Under the pieces are notes generated by a model. The model saw nothing but the letters and a program-made list of their open reading frames with translations, did not search any database and had not been told where the DNA came from. A stretch of DNA of 64,000 nt from Hygrocybe punicea (taxonomy: Eukaryota > Basidiomycota > Agaricomycetes > Agaricales > Hygrophoraceae): NCBI GenBank assembly GCA_963556145.1, contig OY744468.1:4960001-5024000 (forward strand). The letters run 5' to 3'. Position numbers and translations under genes: made by a program. Numbering within the stretch: position 1 is the stretch's first letter; every line of letters begins with the position of its first letter. Of this stretch, positions 21,625 to 33,205 are shown piece after piece.

Positions 21625-24623
21625 TGCCAGTCGAGTTCCCAGTAATCCCTCACACGCCTTGGGTCGAAAAGAATATTCCGATACCCCCTGGCATCTACAA
21701 AGAAGTATGTTGCATAATCCAAAAGAAGATCGAAGCAGGCTTATACGAGCCATTGAACTCATCCTACCAATCACGATGGTTCATGGTTCTCAAAAAAGGA
21801 GGAAAATCGCTTAGGTTAGTGCATGGCCTCGAGCCCCTCAACAAAGTTACAATCCAGCATTCTGGCATCACACTGATCCCCGAACATATCACTGAACGGT
21901 TCGCTAATCGAGCATGTGGAGCGATGCTCGACCTCTACGTCAGATATGATGAACGATTGATCGCAGAGTCTTCACGAGATCTAACAACTTTCCAAACACC
22001 CTTCGGAGCATTGCAACTAGTCACCCTACCAATGGGTTGGACAAATTCCATCCCTATATTCCACGACGATGTTATGTTCATCTTGCAACCCGAAATTCCT
22101 GATTTGACGATTCCTTACATCGACGATGTCCCCATCAAAGGACCCGCAACTAGATATATTAGCAACGATGGATCGTACGAGACAATTCTTGAGAACGGTG
22201 GCATCCGTCGTTTCATATGGGAACATTTCCAGAATCTCAATCGTGTTGTACAGCGAATGAAATATTGTGGAGGAACCTTTTCTGGTCTCAAGCTTTTTGT
22301 TTGCCTCAAAGAAATAATCGTAGTCGGACATTGTTGCACCTACCATGGACGACTCCCTGAGACCTCGAAAGTCGAAGTAATAGAAAAATGGGGACCATGC
22401 CAAACCTTGTCCGACGTTTGCGCTTTTCTCAGAACGGTCAGATTGTGTCGAATCTTTATATGCAACTTCGCACATTGAGCACATCATCTAGTGAAGTTAA
22501 CCAGAAAGGATGTACCATTCGAGTTCGGTCTCGATCAGATTGCAGCCCAAAATGACCTCCAAAAAGCAGTTCTCGACTCTCCCACCCTTCGAGCGATTGA
22601 CTATATGTTGGAGGCACCAGTCATTCTTGCCATTGACACATCATATATTGCCGTGGGGTTTTATCTCTGTCAATGTGCCCCGGAAGACAGGTGAATGTGA
22701 TATTACAATCGGTTCGGCTCTATTACGCTCAACAATCGCAAAACACGATTTTCCCAGCCAAAGCTGGAGATATACAGTCTCTTCCGCACCCTAAGAGCAC
22801 TCCGACTTTATATAGTTGGTGTTCGCAATCTCGTAGTCGAAGTCGATGCGTGCTACATAAAAGGCATGCTCAACAATCCAGACATCGTGCCTAGTGCCAG
22901 TATAAATTGCTGGATAGTAGTGATTTTAACATTCCATTTCACACTTGTACATGTCACAGGATCTAGCCATGGACCCAACGGATTGTTGCGTTGACCACCT
23001 TAGCACAGCAATACTCCACAACAGGATGACAAGAACAAATTTGACGACTGGATTGATCGACTATACAGATTCATGCATCACATCAACACCGGTAACCGTG
23101 CTGTGTCTTCGCAACGCTCAGCGATATTGACACTCCTCTGCAATGATGACTCGACACGAGATAAACCAGGAGAAGAAAGCGAATTGTACGACTTAGTGCC
23201 GCGATTACTAGCCGCTAAAACCCATGACGACCACCTCATGTCTGTTCGAGAATGGTTGACAAGCCTTACATGACCATCATGTTTAACTGACGCCGAGTAT
23301 GCAACGTTCATCAAGTATTGCGCTGAATTCTTCATTGACAAGGATCGCCTATGGAGAAAGGATCCTCAAGGAGCTCACAAGCTTGTCGTGGCCCCCAAGA
23401 CTCGCCTACAAATCATGAGGGGCTGTCACGATGACTTAGGCCACAAAGGTCTGTATGCGACACGAGCGGCGATTTTAGAATGATTTTGGTGGCTGCACAT
23501 GCAGGCCGAAATCGCTTGGTTCATGAAGACGTGTTGCCTTTGCCAACAATGTCAAATTCAACAAGTGCTTATCCTCCCTGTTGTAGCAACTCCAGCCCCC
23601 CTGTTCGTGAAAATTTATGTTGATACCATGCATCTCCCCTCGTTGTGATCATTTCAATACATTGTCTAAGGTCGATGTTCGCTCTTGCAATACCCAGAAT
23701 TTCGAATGTTGCAATCAGAAAATGCCAACGCGATCGGCAACTGGATCTTCGAAGATATTCTGTGCCGTTGGGGATCTCTTCGCAAAATAGTAACAGACAA
23801 TGGTACAGCCTTCATCAAAGCTCTCAAATACCTAGCCAAGCAATACAAAGTCTCTCACATTCGCATCAGTGGATACAACTCTTGTGCAAATGGACTAGTC
23901 GAGTGAACACACTTTGACGTGCAACAGTCACTTTGCAAAGCAGTGGATGGTGACCAAACTTGTTGGTCTCAAGTCGCGCATTCCGTATTTTGGGCAGAGC
24001 ATGTAACGGTCAGAAAATGAATGGGATGCTCCCCATATTTTGCTGCGACAGGCTCACATCCCATACTCCCCCTCGATATCTTTGAAGCAACATATCTCCA
24101 ACCGCCACCAACTTCGATCCTGTCGACCACCGATCTGATTGCACGACGAGCGATCGCGTTACAAAAACGAGACTGCGATATGATAAAAATTTATTCGAAA
24201 GTCTACAAAGCTCGACGAGCAGCTGTGATTCAATTTGAAAAAGTCCATCTCAGAACGATTCGGAATTTCAATTTTAAAAGAGGCGATCTAGTCTTCATGC
24301 GAAACACTGCAATTGAAAAGGCACTCAACAGAAAAATGCGCCCCCAGTACTTAGGACCACTTATCGTTATATCCAGAAACTTTGGTGGAGCATATGTCCT
24401 GTGCGAATTAGATGGATCAGTGTTACATCGTCCAGTAGCTGCGTTTAGAGTCATTCCATACTTTGCCAGGAAGACAATTGAAATCCTGGATCACCTACTC
24501 AATATCAACGCCGAACGACTTCGCGACATGCAGCAATCCGAGAACAGCACTGATGAAGAACGCGACTCAGCCCGCGATGACTCTGACAATGATACTGACA
24601 GTGACGACGATGATAACTACTGA
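21625..24623 (+). pseudogene. Ty3 RT, RNase H and integrase relic
   Basis: RT at 21633-22400: NSSYQSRWFMVLKKGGKSLR, FQTPFGALQLVTLPMGWTNS, and the catalytic box IPYIDDVPIKGP (YIDD, about 22111-22146). RNase H at 22491-22690 (APVILAIDTSYIAVGFYL). Integrase zinc finger at about 23400-23560 (IMRGCHDDLGHKGLYATR ... CCLCQQCQ). Integrase core at 23660-23906 with IVTDNGTAFIKALKYLAKQY and GLVE, then 24021-24623 with YFAATGSHPILPLDI, KVHLRTIRNFNFKRGDLVF and an acidic tail. Stops at 23481-23483, 23904-23906 and 24018-24020 are TGA at expected arginines. RNase H and integrase also carry frameshifts. Dead. Confidence 0.88.
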
Positions 24624-24860
24624 CGAGGCTTTCGTTTCTTAGCAGTTGTATGGTGATCATCTTCGTGATGGTTGGCCCGTATTCGGCAATGATGATACTT
24701 CGTTCAGAGCTGTTTACTTTAATTTTTTCCTTATGTTCGCGCTTTTGGCAATATGTTTTTTTTACAAGCGATATAGAGACAATCTACTTTACAAAAAAAA
24801 CAACAAATCAAAAAGTTTGCATTGTGAAAGGAGGAGCTCTCGACACTCCTATCGGCGATT

Positions 24861-25304
24861 CTACTGCGACCTATTCTCCATCTCCCCCAGCATGGATTCC
24901 AACTCAACCGCAATGCTTTGATGAGCTTCGGCACGAATGTGCGCTTGCGCAAGCTCCTCTCGCAAGACTGCTAATTCCCCCTCTCGAAATTCACCATCAC
25001 TATCCTTTGCCTTCCCTTTGCGTTTCACTATAGAGCCTTGGATTCGTGATGACAATGCAACCAATGGTCCGGCGACCCCTAGAAATTCCACTTCAAATGT
25101 CAATACGGTGACATAGATGACGTCGTGACACACATTTAGGTTTCCTCGACTTAGTAAAACGTTGTTGGCCCTTGCAAGTAACCCCTTCCCAGTAACAGCT
25201 TCAATGGTCATGGACGCGTATGGCACAGCGAAGTTCCGAATCACTGATGTTGCACGTGATTTCCTGGCAAACACAATTTTCACACCTCTGTATACAATCA
25301 TCAA
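24861..25304 (-). CDS. Open frame of 147 codons, function unknown
   Basis: Lies downstream of and antisense to the Ty3 pol relic. The C-terminal half looks like a coiled coil rich in Glu and Ala (LREELAQAHIRAEAHQSIAV); the N-terminal half (YASMTIEAVTGKGLLARANN, LSRGNLNVCHDVIYVTV) looks like structured protein. It shows no family I know. It may be an antisense frame of the Ty3 element or a fragment of a host gene. No good intron borders were found upstream. Confidence 0.35.
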   Translation of the reverse strand: MMIVYRGVKIVFARKSRATSVIRNFAVPYASMTIEAVTGKGLLARANNVLLSRGNLNVCHDVIYVTVLTFEVEFLGVAGPLVALSSRIQGSIVKRKGKAKDSDGEFREGELAVLREELAQAHIRAEAHQSIAVELESMLGEMENRSQ

Positions 25305-25944
25305 ACGTGGATATGTAGCACTTTGTAGAAGGAACGCAAAGTTTAATAGGGCATAGCGGAGCTATCACATGGATGGCGCAGTAAAGAGGTGATATAATAG
25401 ACTGGAATTGGGGGTATACAAGACATCTCTCTAGTATGTAAACTATAGAGGGTATTTATGCGAAGTTGGTTGTTAGGAAAATAAAGGGTGAAGAAGGCAA
25501 GACAAATAGATGGCGTGTGATGGAACTATGGTGCAATAGGGATGAAATGGAACTGAAACAAAGTGTATAGCACCATGCGAAGCAATTTCCAAAATATCTA
25601 GAGGATAGGAGCTATAATGTTTGAAATAAGTGAAACATGTCGCATAAAGACTTCCCTGGAACCGGAACAGAATCGGAATGGAATAGGGTGAATGGTATAA
25701 GCGTGGGTGATGTCGGAGAGGCTCGAAATATGTTTCCGAAGGGGCCGAAGAGCTCCGAAGAAAATTGCCATAATGTCGAAGTATCGCCCATATTGCACGC
25801 ATATCGCAGTCGCATCGCAATGGAGATACATTTAAATCGGGATGTTTCACAGTGAATTGCAGCATGTCGAGGCTAGAATAGGTCCAATAGAGAGTTTCTG
25901 TGCTTAGGGACGTGTACTGCGTATCATCGCTTCAAAAATGTTAC
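25305..25944. other. No gene; left flank of the Harbinger transposase
   Basis: Minus-strand frames here have no family. I expected a Harbinger left end (TTA or TAA target plus GGG-type repeat) but could not pair one with the right flank. Confidence 0.35.
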
Positions 25945-27402
25945 ATGGAGACCAACCTTGAACTCATCAAATATTTGTTACTGGATGATGAAGATAGCGA
26001 TGTCGATAGCCACAATACATCCCAGCCATTCTCTGCTTCAAGCAGTCCCCTTTCATCATGGCAAGGCAGTTCTCCGATCTCTGATCACATTCGTGATAGC
26101 TCACCAGCTCCTGATGAAATTGACCTCATCACACTCCTTTATGACAAGTTCAAAGTCTTGCAAGATCAACTTCTTTCTACTCGCTACCTTCAGCACGGCA
26201 TACCGATACCCCACAACTCCCAAATGGATCTCCTTGTGTGGTACAAGGAAAATAGTCCAATTCATTTCCAGAGGAAGGTCCGAGTCCATCCAGATACTTT
26301 CGATCACATCCTCTCCCTCATCAAGGATGACCCCATATTCGTCAGTAAATCTTTCAAAGATCAAATTCCTCTCCCTGTTCAACTCAGCATCTTTCTCAAC
26401 CATATTGGTCACTACGGAAACATGTCGTCTGTTGATGACATCGTGGAATGGGCAGGAGTTGCACCTGGAACCATTGTTAATCGCACAAAGTGGTGCATGT
26501 TAGCGATCATTAGTCTTCATGACCGAGCTATGTCCCTGCTAACTGAGAATGAAATACGCTCCTCCAAAGGTTGGAGTGAGAGGAAGGTGATTCCGGAATG
26601 GTGGAACGGCTGGTTGGCCGTTGATGGAACAACATTCCCTCTTTTCCAGAAGCTGGGTCTATATGGAGAAGCATGGTTTGACAAATCTTTGCAGTACTCG
26701 ATGAACGGTCAATTTATCATTCTGCTTCATAATCTTCGCATCATCAACTACTCACTTGGGCACACCGGAAGTGCCCATGAATCCTATGCATTCCAGAGCA
26801 CCCACATCTCCTCCGATCATCAAACATTCCTCCCTGAATGCGAATGGATGTGGGCCGACTCAGCATACCCAGTCCGACCTTGGTGTGTCCCACCATTTCG
26901 GAAATGGCCCAATACTGAACTTTCTTGCAAACAAAGACACTTCAATTACTGTTTGTCAACTGTGTGAGTCTGAGCTGAACATGTGATTGGCCTCCTCAAG
27001 GGCCGATTCCAATCTCTCCGCGAACTTCATATCCAGATTGGCTCTTGCAAACTTCACAAGTGGGCAATTTTCTGGGCCCGTTGCTGTGTAGTGCTTCATA
27101 ATCTTATCATTCAATTTGAGGGCAATGACTCTGATACTACATGGAGGGATCGATGCACATTTTCAACCCTAAATGATGGCAATGACAGCACTGATCCGGG
27201 TTACAATTTCTACAACCGTTCAGTTCAGGTCAATGCTGAGGATGGTGAGGAGGATGGGGACACAATGGCAGATGTTGATGATGATGATGATAGCGCTCCT
27301 GCCCCTCCGATTGCTCAGGCAGGGGCAGTATTTCATGAAAATTTACTGAACGTACTTCTGTCCAGTTGGCTATATGCACCTCCACCTTCTCAGGCAATGT
27401 AA
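25945..27402 (+). pseudogene. PIF/Harbinger DDE transposase, two stops
   Basis: Cut-and-paste transposase of the PIF/Harbinger group. ATG at 25945. An HTH-like region is at about 26380-26500 (GNMSSVDDIVEWAGVAPGTI). DDE core: first Asp in WLAVDGTTFPLF (about 26610-26645), second in MWADSAYPVRPW (about 26850-26890), third catalytic Glu in AEHVIGLLKGRF (26974 onward). Two stops precede that Glu, TGA 26965-26967 and TGA 26971-26973, in the place where the family reads VRxR; both fit CGA to TGA. The frame continues to 27402 through HKWAIFWARCCVVLHNLIIQ and an acidic tail. It converges on its usual partner, the Myb/SANT-like gene on the opposite strand. Confidence 0.88.
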
Positions 27403-27612
27403 ATATCATTTATGACATGCGTTTTCTTTTTTTTACCATCTGATTTTTTTTTTCACTCCTTTTCATGCTACATGTACATACCTCTGTACAATTAACCATC
27501 CAAATAGCGATTTTTTGGCTATAACATGTATATTGAGACCAAAAGAGACAAAAAAACACCACCAAATATAGTACACAACGAAGACAAAACAAAATTTAAC
27601 CCATCCCTAATT
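27403..27612. other. Convergent 3' region of the two Harbinger genes
   Basis: About 210 bp between the stop codons of the transposase (plus) and partner gene (minus); AT-rich and T-rich, as expected for shared 3' ends. No other feature. Confidence 0.4.
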
Positions 27613-29378
27613 CTAACCAGAATGCCTGCTTTCATCCACTCCATATAAATCACCACCCTCAGAAGTTACTGCAGCTCTGGTAAGATCAAGGCCATGTTGG
27701 TCTGGCATCAACTGCAGATTTGGAACCAGTGTATGGAGAGGTGGAGGCAGGGGTGGAGGTGGGGGCAGAAATCCAACCATTTGGTTTGAAACAGGTGTTT
27801 GGCCTTGGTTTTGAGAGCAGAGATGCTCATACTGGATGTACAACTTCAGGATATTCTCCTGGGCATCTTGCTGTTCACAAGCCTTGTTTGCCTGGATCTC
27901 CATCTGCTCTTTCTCCCACTCCATTGCCAAAGTTGAGTAACGTAGTCGCAGACTTTCTGTTCTGTACCTCTCAATTTTGACCTCTGCCTCCTTCATGATT
28001 TGTTGATGTTGACACTCCTTCTTCTGATCCATCATGTCCACAGTAGCCATGTAAATGTTATCTAGATTTCCACCCAGGATTTGTTGCTCAAGTTCTGAAT
28101 GAGATCGTCGTCCACCTGTATGGGGAGGGCCATGTGGAGGTGCTGAACCACCATGGCCTCATGCAGGTGTGCATAGCAAAGGACACTGCATGGAAATGGC
28201 ACTGGAGGGGCCAGGTTCAGGAGGAGGTGTGGCGGCAGGTGAACCACTCATTAATGGTGTGATGGGAGATGGGATTGGGCTGGGAGATGATTGGTTTGGA
28301 CTCAGATAGGGTGAATAATGAGGGGATGATGATGTAGATGCATGATGAAACTCAGGTTGACGCAGGGTGGAGAAATCAAATGGACCAGATGTTTCCGGCG
28401 AATGGATGAATAGACTGGGCAGTGTGGATGGATTAGAAGATGGATTTCTTATGGGCTGAGTTACTGCTGATGCCTGGAAAGATGACTGAAAGAGCAATGA
28501 TGGCAATGATGGATATGGAGCCTGCAAGGGGTGGGGTGGAATTACCATCCAGGGGTTATTTGGAGCTGAGACCATATGCCCAAAAGGGAGAGTTTCTTCA
28601 CCAGGCAGTGTGGCTCTGTCAACCTGCTCCTCAACAACCTCAGCATCCTGGCCATCAGTCATCATATCGTCAGGTGGCTCTATGTGCACTGCATTGGGAA
28701 ATAGCAGCATGTGCACTTCGACTTGAAGATCTTGACCTGGTTGTGAAGACACAACATGAGGGTTGTAACTTGGAATGGATCTCCAATAGCCATGCAGATG
28801 AGAAAACCACAGACAATCGTGCTGAACCTTCACTAAGACATCCGTGTTTGACTCAGTCCCATTTTCAGGCCTACAATGAGAACACTCACTTGCAAGATTC
28901 TGGTGCTCCAGGTGCACTGTTAACTGCTCCCATGTCAAGCCAGAACCTGTGGAACTGAGGAGCGTACATTTCTTGCGATATTTCTTCTTGAGACTTTATT
29001 GATGGCATCAGTGCCAAGGAAAAAGGCAGAAACAGGTTGCACATACGTAGTAATTCAATCTGCAACCGATTTTGCGAACTTTGTGGGGTTTGCTTGGTAG
29101 TGCTGCAGATAATCCAGATTTTGGTCATTTCCAAAGACATGTTGTGCAATCATTGCATGATACGTGGATTTCTGTGTTTTGCCAACATCCTGACGATGCC
29201 CTTCAGCTCTTGCATCTTGAGTTGAATCGGAAAACAGCATGTGTCGCTCTGCAGAGTATTCATCCAGCCAGTCGATGAGCCCTTCAGTCCTGGATGAATC
29301 ATGCAAATCGGACCAGGAAACCTTGAAGGTCTCGACAGCAGCCCCAGGGGTTTGCTTCTGCTTTCCTTTTGGAGGCAT
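27613..29378 (-). pseudogene. Harbinger partner protein, Myb/SANT-like, two stops
   Basis: Second gene of the PIF/Harbinger element; such proteins help import the transposase and bind DNA. Exon 1 is 29378-29047 (MPPKGKQKQTPG, VSWSDLHDSSRTEGLIDWL, NPTKFAKSVAD). A 53 nt intron (29046-28994, GTATGT..AAG) follows, then exon 2 at 28993-27613, starting LKKKYRKKCTLLSSTGSGLT and continuing through a Pro/Ser-rich middle. The C-terminal coiled coil is rich in Glu, Gln and Lys (QHQQIMKEAEVKIERY, EWEKEQMEIQANKA). Phases agree across the intron. Two in-frame TGA codons (29055-29057 and 28159-28161) are the only breaks and both fit CGA to TGA. Without them the protein would be about 570 residues. Confidence 0.8.
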
Positions 29379-29484
29379 GTGGGGTCATTTGGTGGATGGA
29401 GGTGAACAATGAGGTGTGTTATTGATTGCCCTTCTGCGTTTTCCTACCTTGTTTGCCATGTACTAATCCGTTTCATACTCCAAA

Positions 29485-29580
29485 CTCAGAGGGTATGCCG
29501 GGCTTTTGCCAGCTGTTCAACATAGACCCTGACTGTGTGTCCCACCGCATGATTTGAAGGTGCCTAATATTTGACTCATT
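29485..29580 (+). repeat. Copy of part of the ankyrin relic, inverted
   Basis: CTCAGAGGGTATGCCGGGC, TTTTGCCAGCTGTTCAACAT and CATGATTTGAAGGTGCCTAA match the complement of 16127-16040 with few changes. No ankyrin frame follows here. Confidence 0.6.
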
Positions 29581-31240
29581 GTCTTCTATGGCATGCAAGG
29601 CATGGCCATGTGAGGTACCGTGTTTCAACAGCAGTTTTAGCCTTCTATGGTTGTCGAGCATGGCCCGGTCAGTTGGAAGGCTGATGTATCCAAAATGGTT
29701 GGTCAGGGTCTTTCTTGCTCAGCATCACATGGTTGTGTGACCATTATCCTGTCATAAATTATTTTGTACCCTATTCGGTGAACCACAGGTGAATCACCTT
29801 GAGAAGTCAACACTGCAACTTGAATAATTTGAACTTGTAAAATTTCTGCCCCAGTACCCAGTACCACTCGATAGTATGAAGTGCAACCTCTGTTCCTTTA
29901 ATTTTTATTCTCTCCCAGAGTTCACTTTCACATGTGAAGCCCATCTTGGAAAGTCCAATGCCAAAATTGTAGCAGTCAATGTATGACCATGGCAGAATTT
30001 TTAAAAAAGGCTAATATTCTTTTCCAGGCTATCCCTCAGTGCCAGACATGTGGTTTAATCAGCAATCACATAACAGGTCCTTTGTGCAACACTTGCTGTA
30101 AACATTTTCATAAGCTTTTTTGTAGTCAGGGTCATTCTGTAACTTTCTGAAATTCTCCCAGAAAGTGGAACTGATATACCAGCTGTGGTGCTCCAGATCC
30201 ATGGAGTAACCCAGATGCTATTTGAAAATCAGGCTGGCAGTGGGGAATTGACTTCACAAATATTAGACTGTGCTGACGTCTACCAGCCTGTTACATTTTT
30301 CTTTTCAGCTCTGCAACTCTGATTCCAACTCCGGTATCCACCATGATGATTCCACTTTACCCACACCTTCCTTTTTCGTTCCCTTTGCCTTTTGTCTTCT
30401 TTTGAACATCGTTGTTTATTCTTGTCCTTGTTTCCTTTTTATCCTTTCTTCTGGAACAATGAGACCGACCATGGACATATCCCACGTGACCTTGCTGTAT
30501 CCAAATAGTCTCCTTGCTGATGAACATCATCGCCATTGTCTTTTCCCTTGCCCTGACATATTGTTTACTTCATCCCATGACAAACCGATACACAATGGCT
30601 GTACTCCCAACACAGCTAATTACCATAATCATCATTGGCAGCATTGCCATCACTTTCCTTATCAGTTTTTACCTTGTTATGATCTATCTTTGGCATCAGT
30701 ACCGAAACCCTTCTGCCATCAATACTTCTGACTTCCACCTCAACAATATCTCACCATGTAATTGACAATTGCCATACCTGGATATTTGGTTTCCACTTTC
30801 GTATTCCGTGCCTACCATTATCCTTCCTGATGATCCGACAACATTCCTCACCTGCTTGTGCACTCTGAACAATCCTTGATCACACAACATGTCACTGTTC
30901 CCTCCAATCCGACCATCGCTGAAGCACATACCTGCAGACTTCAACCACGGACCATACGACTTCCCAATACAGTGAACCGACCCCTATTGTGTATTGTTCA
31001 CACAACATCACTTCAATGCAGCACCCGACATCTTATTCCCACAGCTTGTCACTCGTGCCATGACTCGAAACCTGGACCCACATTCATTTATCCTTTTCCA
31101 TCCATAACCTTGATACCTCCCACACTCGTTTACAATGATACCCTTTCTTGGACAACTACTGACATCAGGTGGACCACATTGTTCCACACACAGGACAAGA
31201 CATCACCCCTCGATACGTCATTGACATAGACATCGTCATC
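29581..31240. other. About 1.7 kb without a recognised gene
   Basis: Pyrimidine-rich on the plus strand (30270-31230). Frames such as 30270-30731 and 30858-31229 are low complexity with no family. It resembles in composition 32418-33197 on the other side of the inserted element. Confidence 0.4.
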
Positions 31241-32417
31241 TAAGGCATGTCATGACTCTGGGTAACCCGTGGGTCACAATGGGTTTACCCGTGGGAAAAC
31301 TTGTGGGTATCTTACTCGTGAGTACCATTTACCCATTGTCTGAAATACTCACGGATCTGGGTGTCATGTATTATCTCTCAGGTACCTGTGTGAGTACTCG
31401 CGGGTCACACAGCCAAAACTCATTCTCTGTAGATAGTCAAATGTTTAATTTTTGTGTGTATGAAATCGCGGGAACTTAGATCATGTGATCTTAAACAACG
31501 ACACGAAACATGGACTCAACAATAACAGCAACACTCACAAGACAAAACGGTAAGCGTTCACGGACACTTCACTTTACTCACATTTTATTACACAGAGAAT
31601 CATGATGAGGACAGCCGGCAACAGCAGCGGCAGCGGCAGCACCACCAATGCCCACACCAACACCTGCCAACACCCATGCCAACACCATGCCCACACCAAC
31701 ACCACACTCACGACGGGAACCAGGGATGGTAGCAACACAAGGACACAGTGGGGAGTGGTGCGTCCACCCCCGCTGCTAAGATAAGTTTTCATTGTCATCT
31801 ATTTTATTTATCTATACTTACTGCCCACAGTTCCATGATGCCCACGAGTGTGGATGTGGCAGCAGCCCACGGCAACCACAGCAGCTGTGGCAGCAACAAC
31901 CGCTGCAGTGGCAGCAGCAACAACCGCAGCAGCAGCAGCAGCAACGACAGCAGCAGCAGGAATGGCAGCAACGCAGCAGCAACGGCAGCAGTGGGAATGG
32001 CAACAGCGGGAACGGCAGCAGCAGCAATAGCGGCAGCAACAACGGCAGCGGCAGCAACACAGCAGCAACAGCACCGGCAGCAACGCAACAGCAACAGCTG
32101 CGGCGGGGGCACGGTGCCGCTGAAAGGTCCCCCCTCCTCCCCACCCCTCCCCACTCCTTGCAACCCCAGGCCCATGTCAGTTGACGTGGCACTGTGGCTT
32201 GCGAGGAAATTTGAGGGTGGAGGAGGATGGTTCGCGGTCCAAAGCGCATCGAGCCCCAGGTCACCTGCAAGTACCCATGGATCCGCAGGTAGCCGACCCG
32301 TGGATCCGAGTCCAGTGGATTGAAAAACCCACACGGATCTGGGTATGTAAATTTTGATGAAAAAAATTTGTGAGTTCGGATCCGGATCACCCACGAGTGC
32401 ACTCGTGACATGCCTTA
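31241..32417 (+). mobile_element. Non-autonomous hAT-type element, 1177 bp
   Basis: Inverted ends TAAGGCATGTCATGA and TCGTGACATGCCTTA, flanked by a perfect 8 bp duplication TCGTCATC (31233-31240, 32418-32425). Inside: ACCCG and GGGTA-rich arms; a possible intron (GTAAGCGTTC at 31550 to TTACACAG at 31597); a second GATAAG-type intron-like segment ending CCCACAG at 31830; a long CAG/CAA-rich low-complexity stretch (31860-32100); and one dyad module (32155-32207). No transposase. Confidence 0.88.
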
Positions 32418-33205
32418 TCGTCATCCAGTACAGCTTATGCTGTTCACATGTCTGACCTCGACTGGCCCACTGTCCCAGTTGGTTTTTCCTCCATACATTC
32501 CTTTGTTTTCTTTCATACCAACCTTGTCACTATATCCACACTACCTCAAGACACTCCCTTCACCAATTGCACACTGGACGATACCCCTCTTCGACCCGAC
32601 TGTGCAATGCACTTGCCAGACTGCGCACTTGCCCATTAGCAAGTGTAGACCCAGAATTGGCAATTCTGCATGTCACGTGATTCGATGACAAATTATCCGA
32701 GTCATCCGGACCCCCTCTATTCCTCAATGACACCAGGGCCTCCAGTTGGATCGCGAGAACATCAACATGAGGACGCCTCATGTGCGCCTCATGGTGAACA
32801 CATGGTGTAGTTGGACATGTTGTAGCTTCATGGTTGCATTTCTATTTACCTCCCCTCAAGACCAGTCACTATATATACTGTTCTTGTTGTTGGTTCGGAC
32901 TTTTTCTTCTTTCTTTTCCTTACGTTTAGTCTGGTTCTTGGGGCAGACTCATCTTGTTTTGGGTAACCCACAGCTTGCAATGACATTAGACCTTGACCCC
33001 CCCTTCTTAGCAGTGTTGTCTTGGTTATAAGCAACAATGAAAACTGCTGTCCTCTCCTCTGGAATCCAATCCCTAGTTAAGTTGATTGTTGCTGGAGCCC
33101 GCTGCAGAAGTAATCTGTAACACAGCCAAGGGCATCAGGTCCTCAATTAAGTATTCCACAGACACAACCTCCAACAGGTACCAGTAACCTTAGCAAGGCC
33201 ATGGC
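32418..33205. other. No gene recognised
   Basis: About 780 bp between two hAT-type elements with no supported gene. The right end (33198-33205) is one copy of the GCCATGGC target duplication of the next element. Confidence 0.4.

Larger units (their letters stand above)
16451..24623 (+). mobile_element. Ty3/gypsy LTR retrotransposon, dead, 3' LTR not found
   Basis: 5' LTR 16451-17204, primer-binding site at 17208, then gag, protease, RT, RNase H and integrase relics to 24623 in the usual Ty3 order. A 1161 bp hAT-type element (20464-21624) is inserted between protease and RT. I found no second copy of the LTR between 24.6 and 25.9 kb, so the 3' end is probably deleted. A solo LTR of the same family is at 50000-50738. 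Confidence 0.85.
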
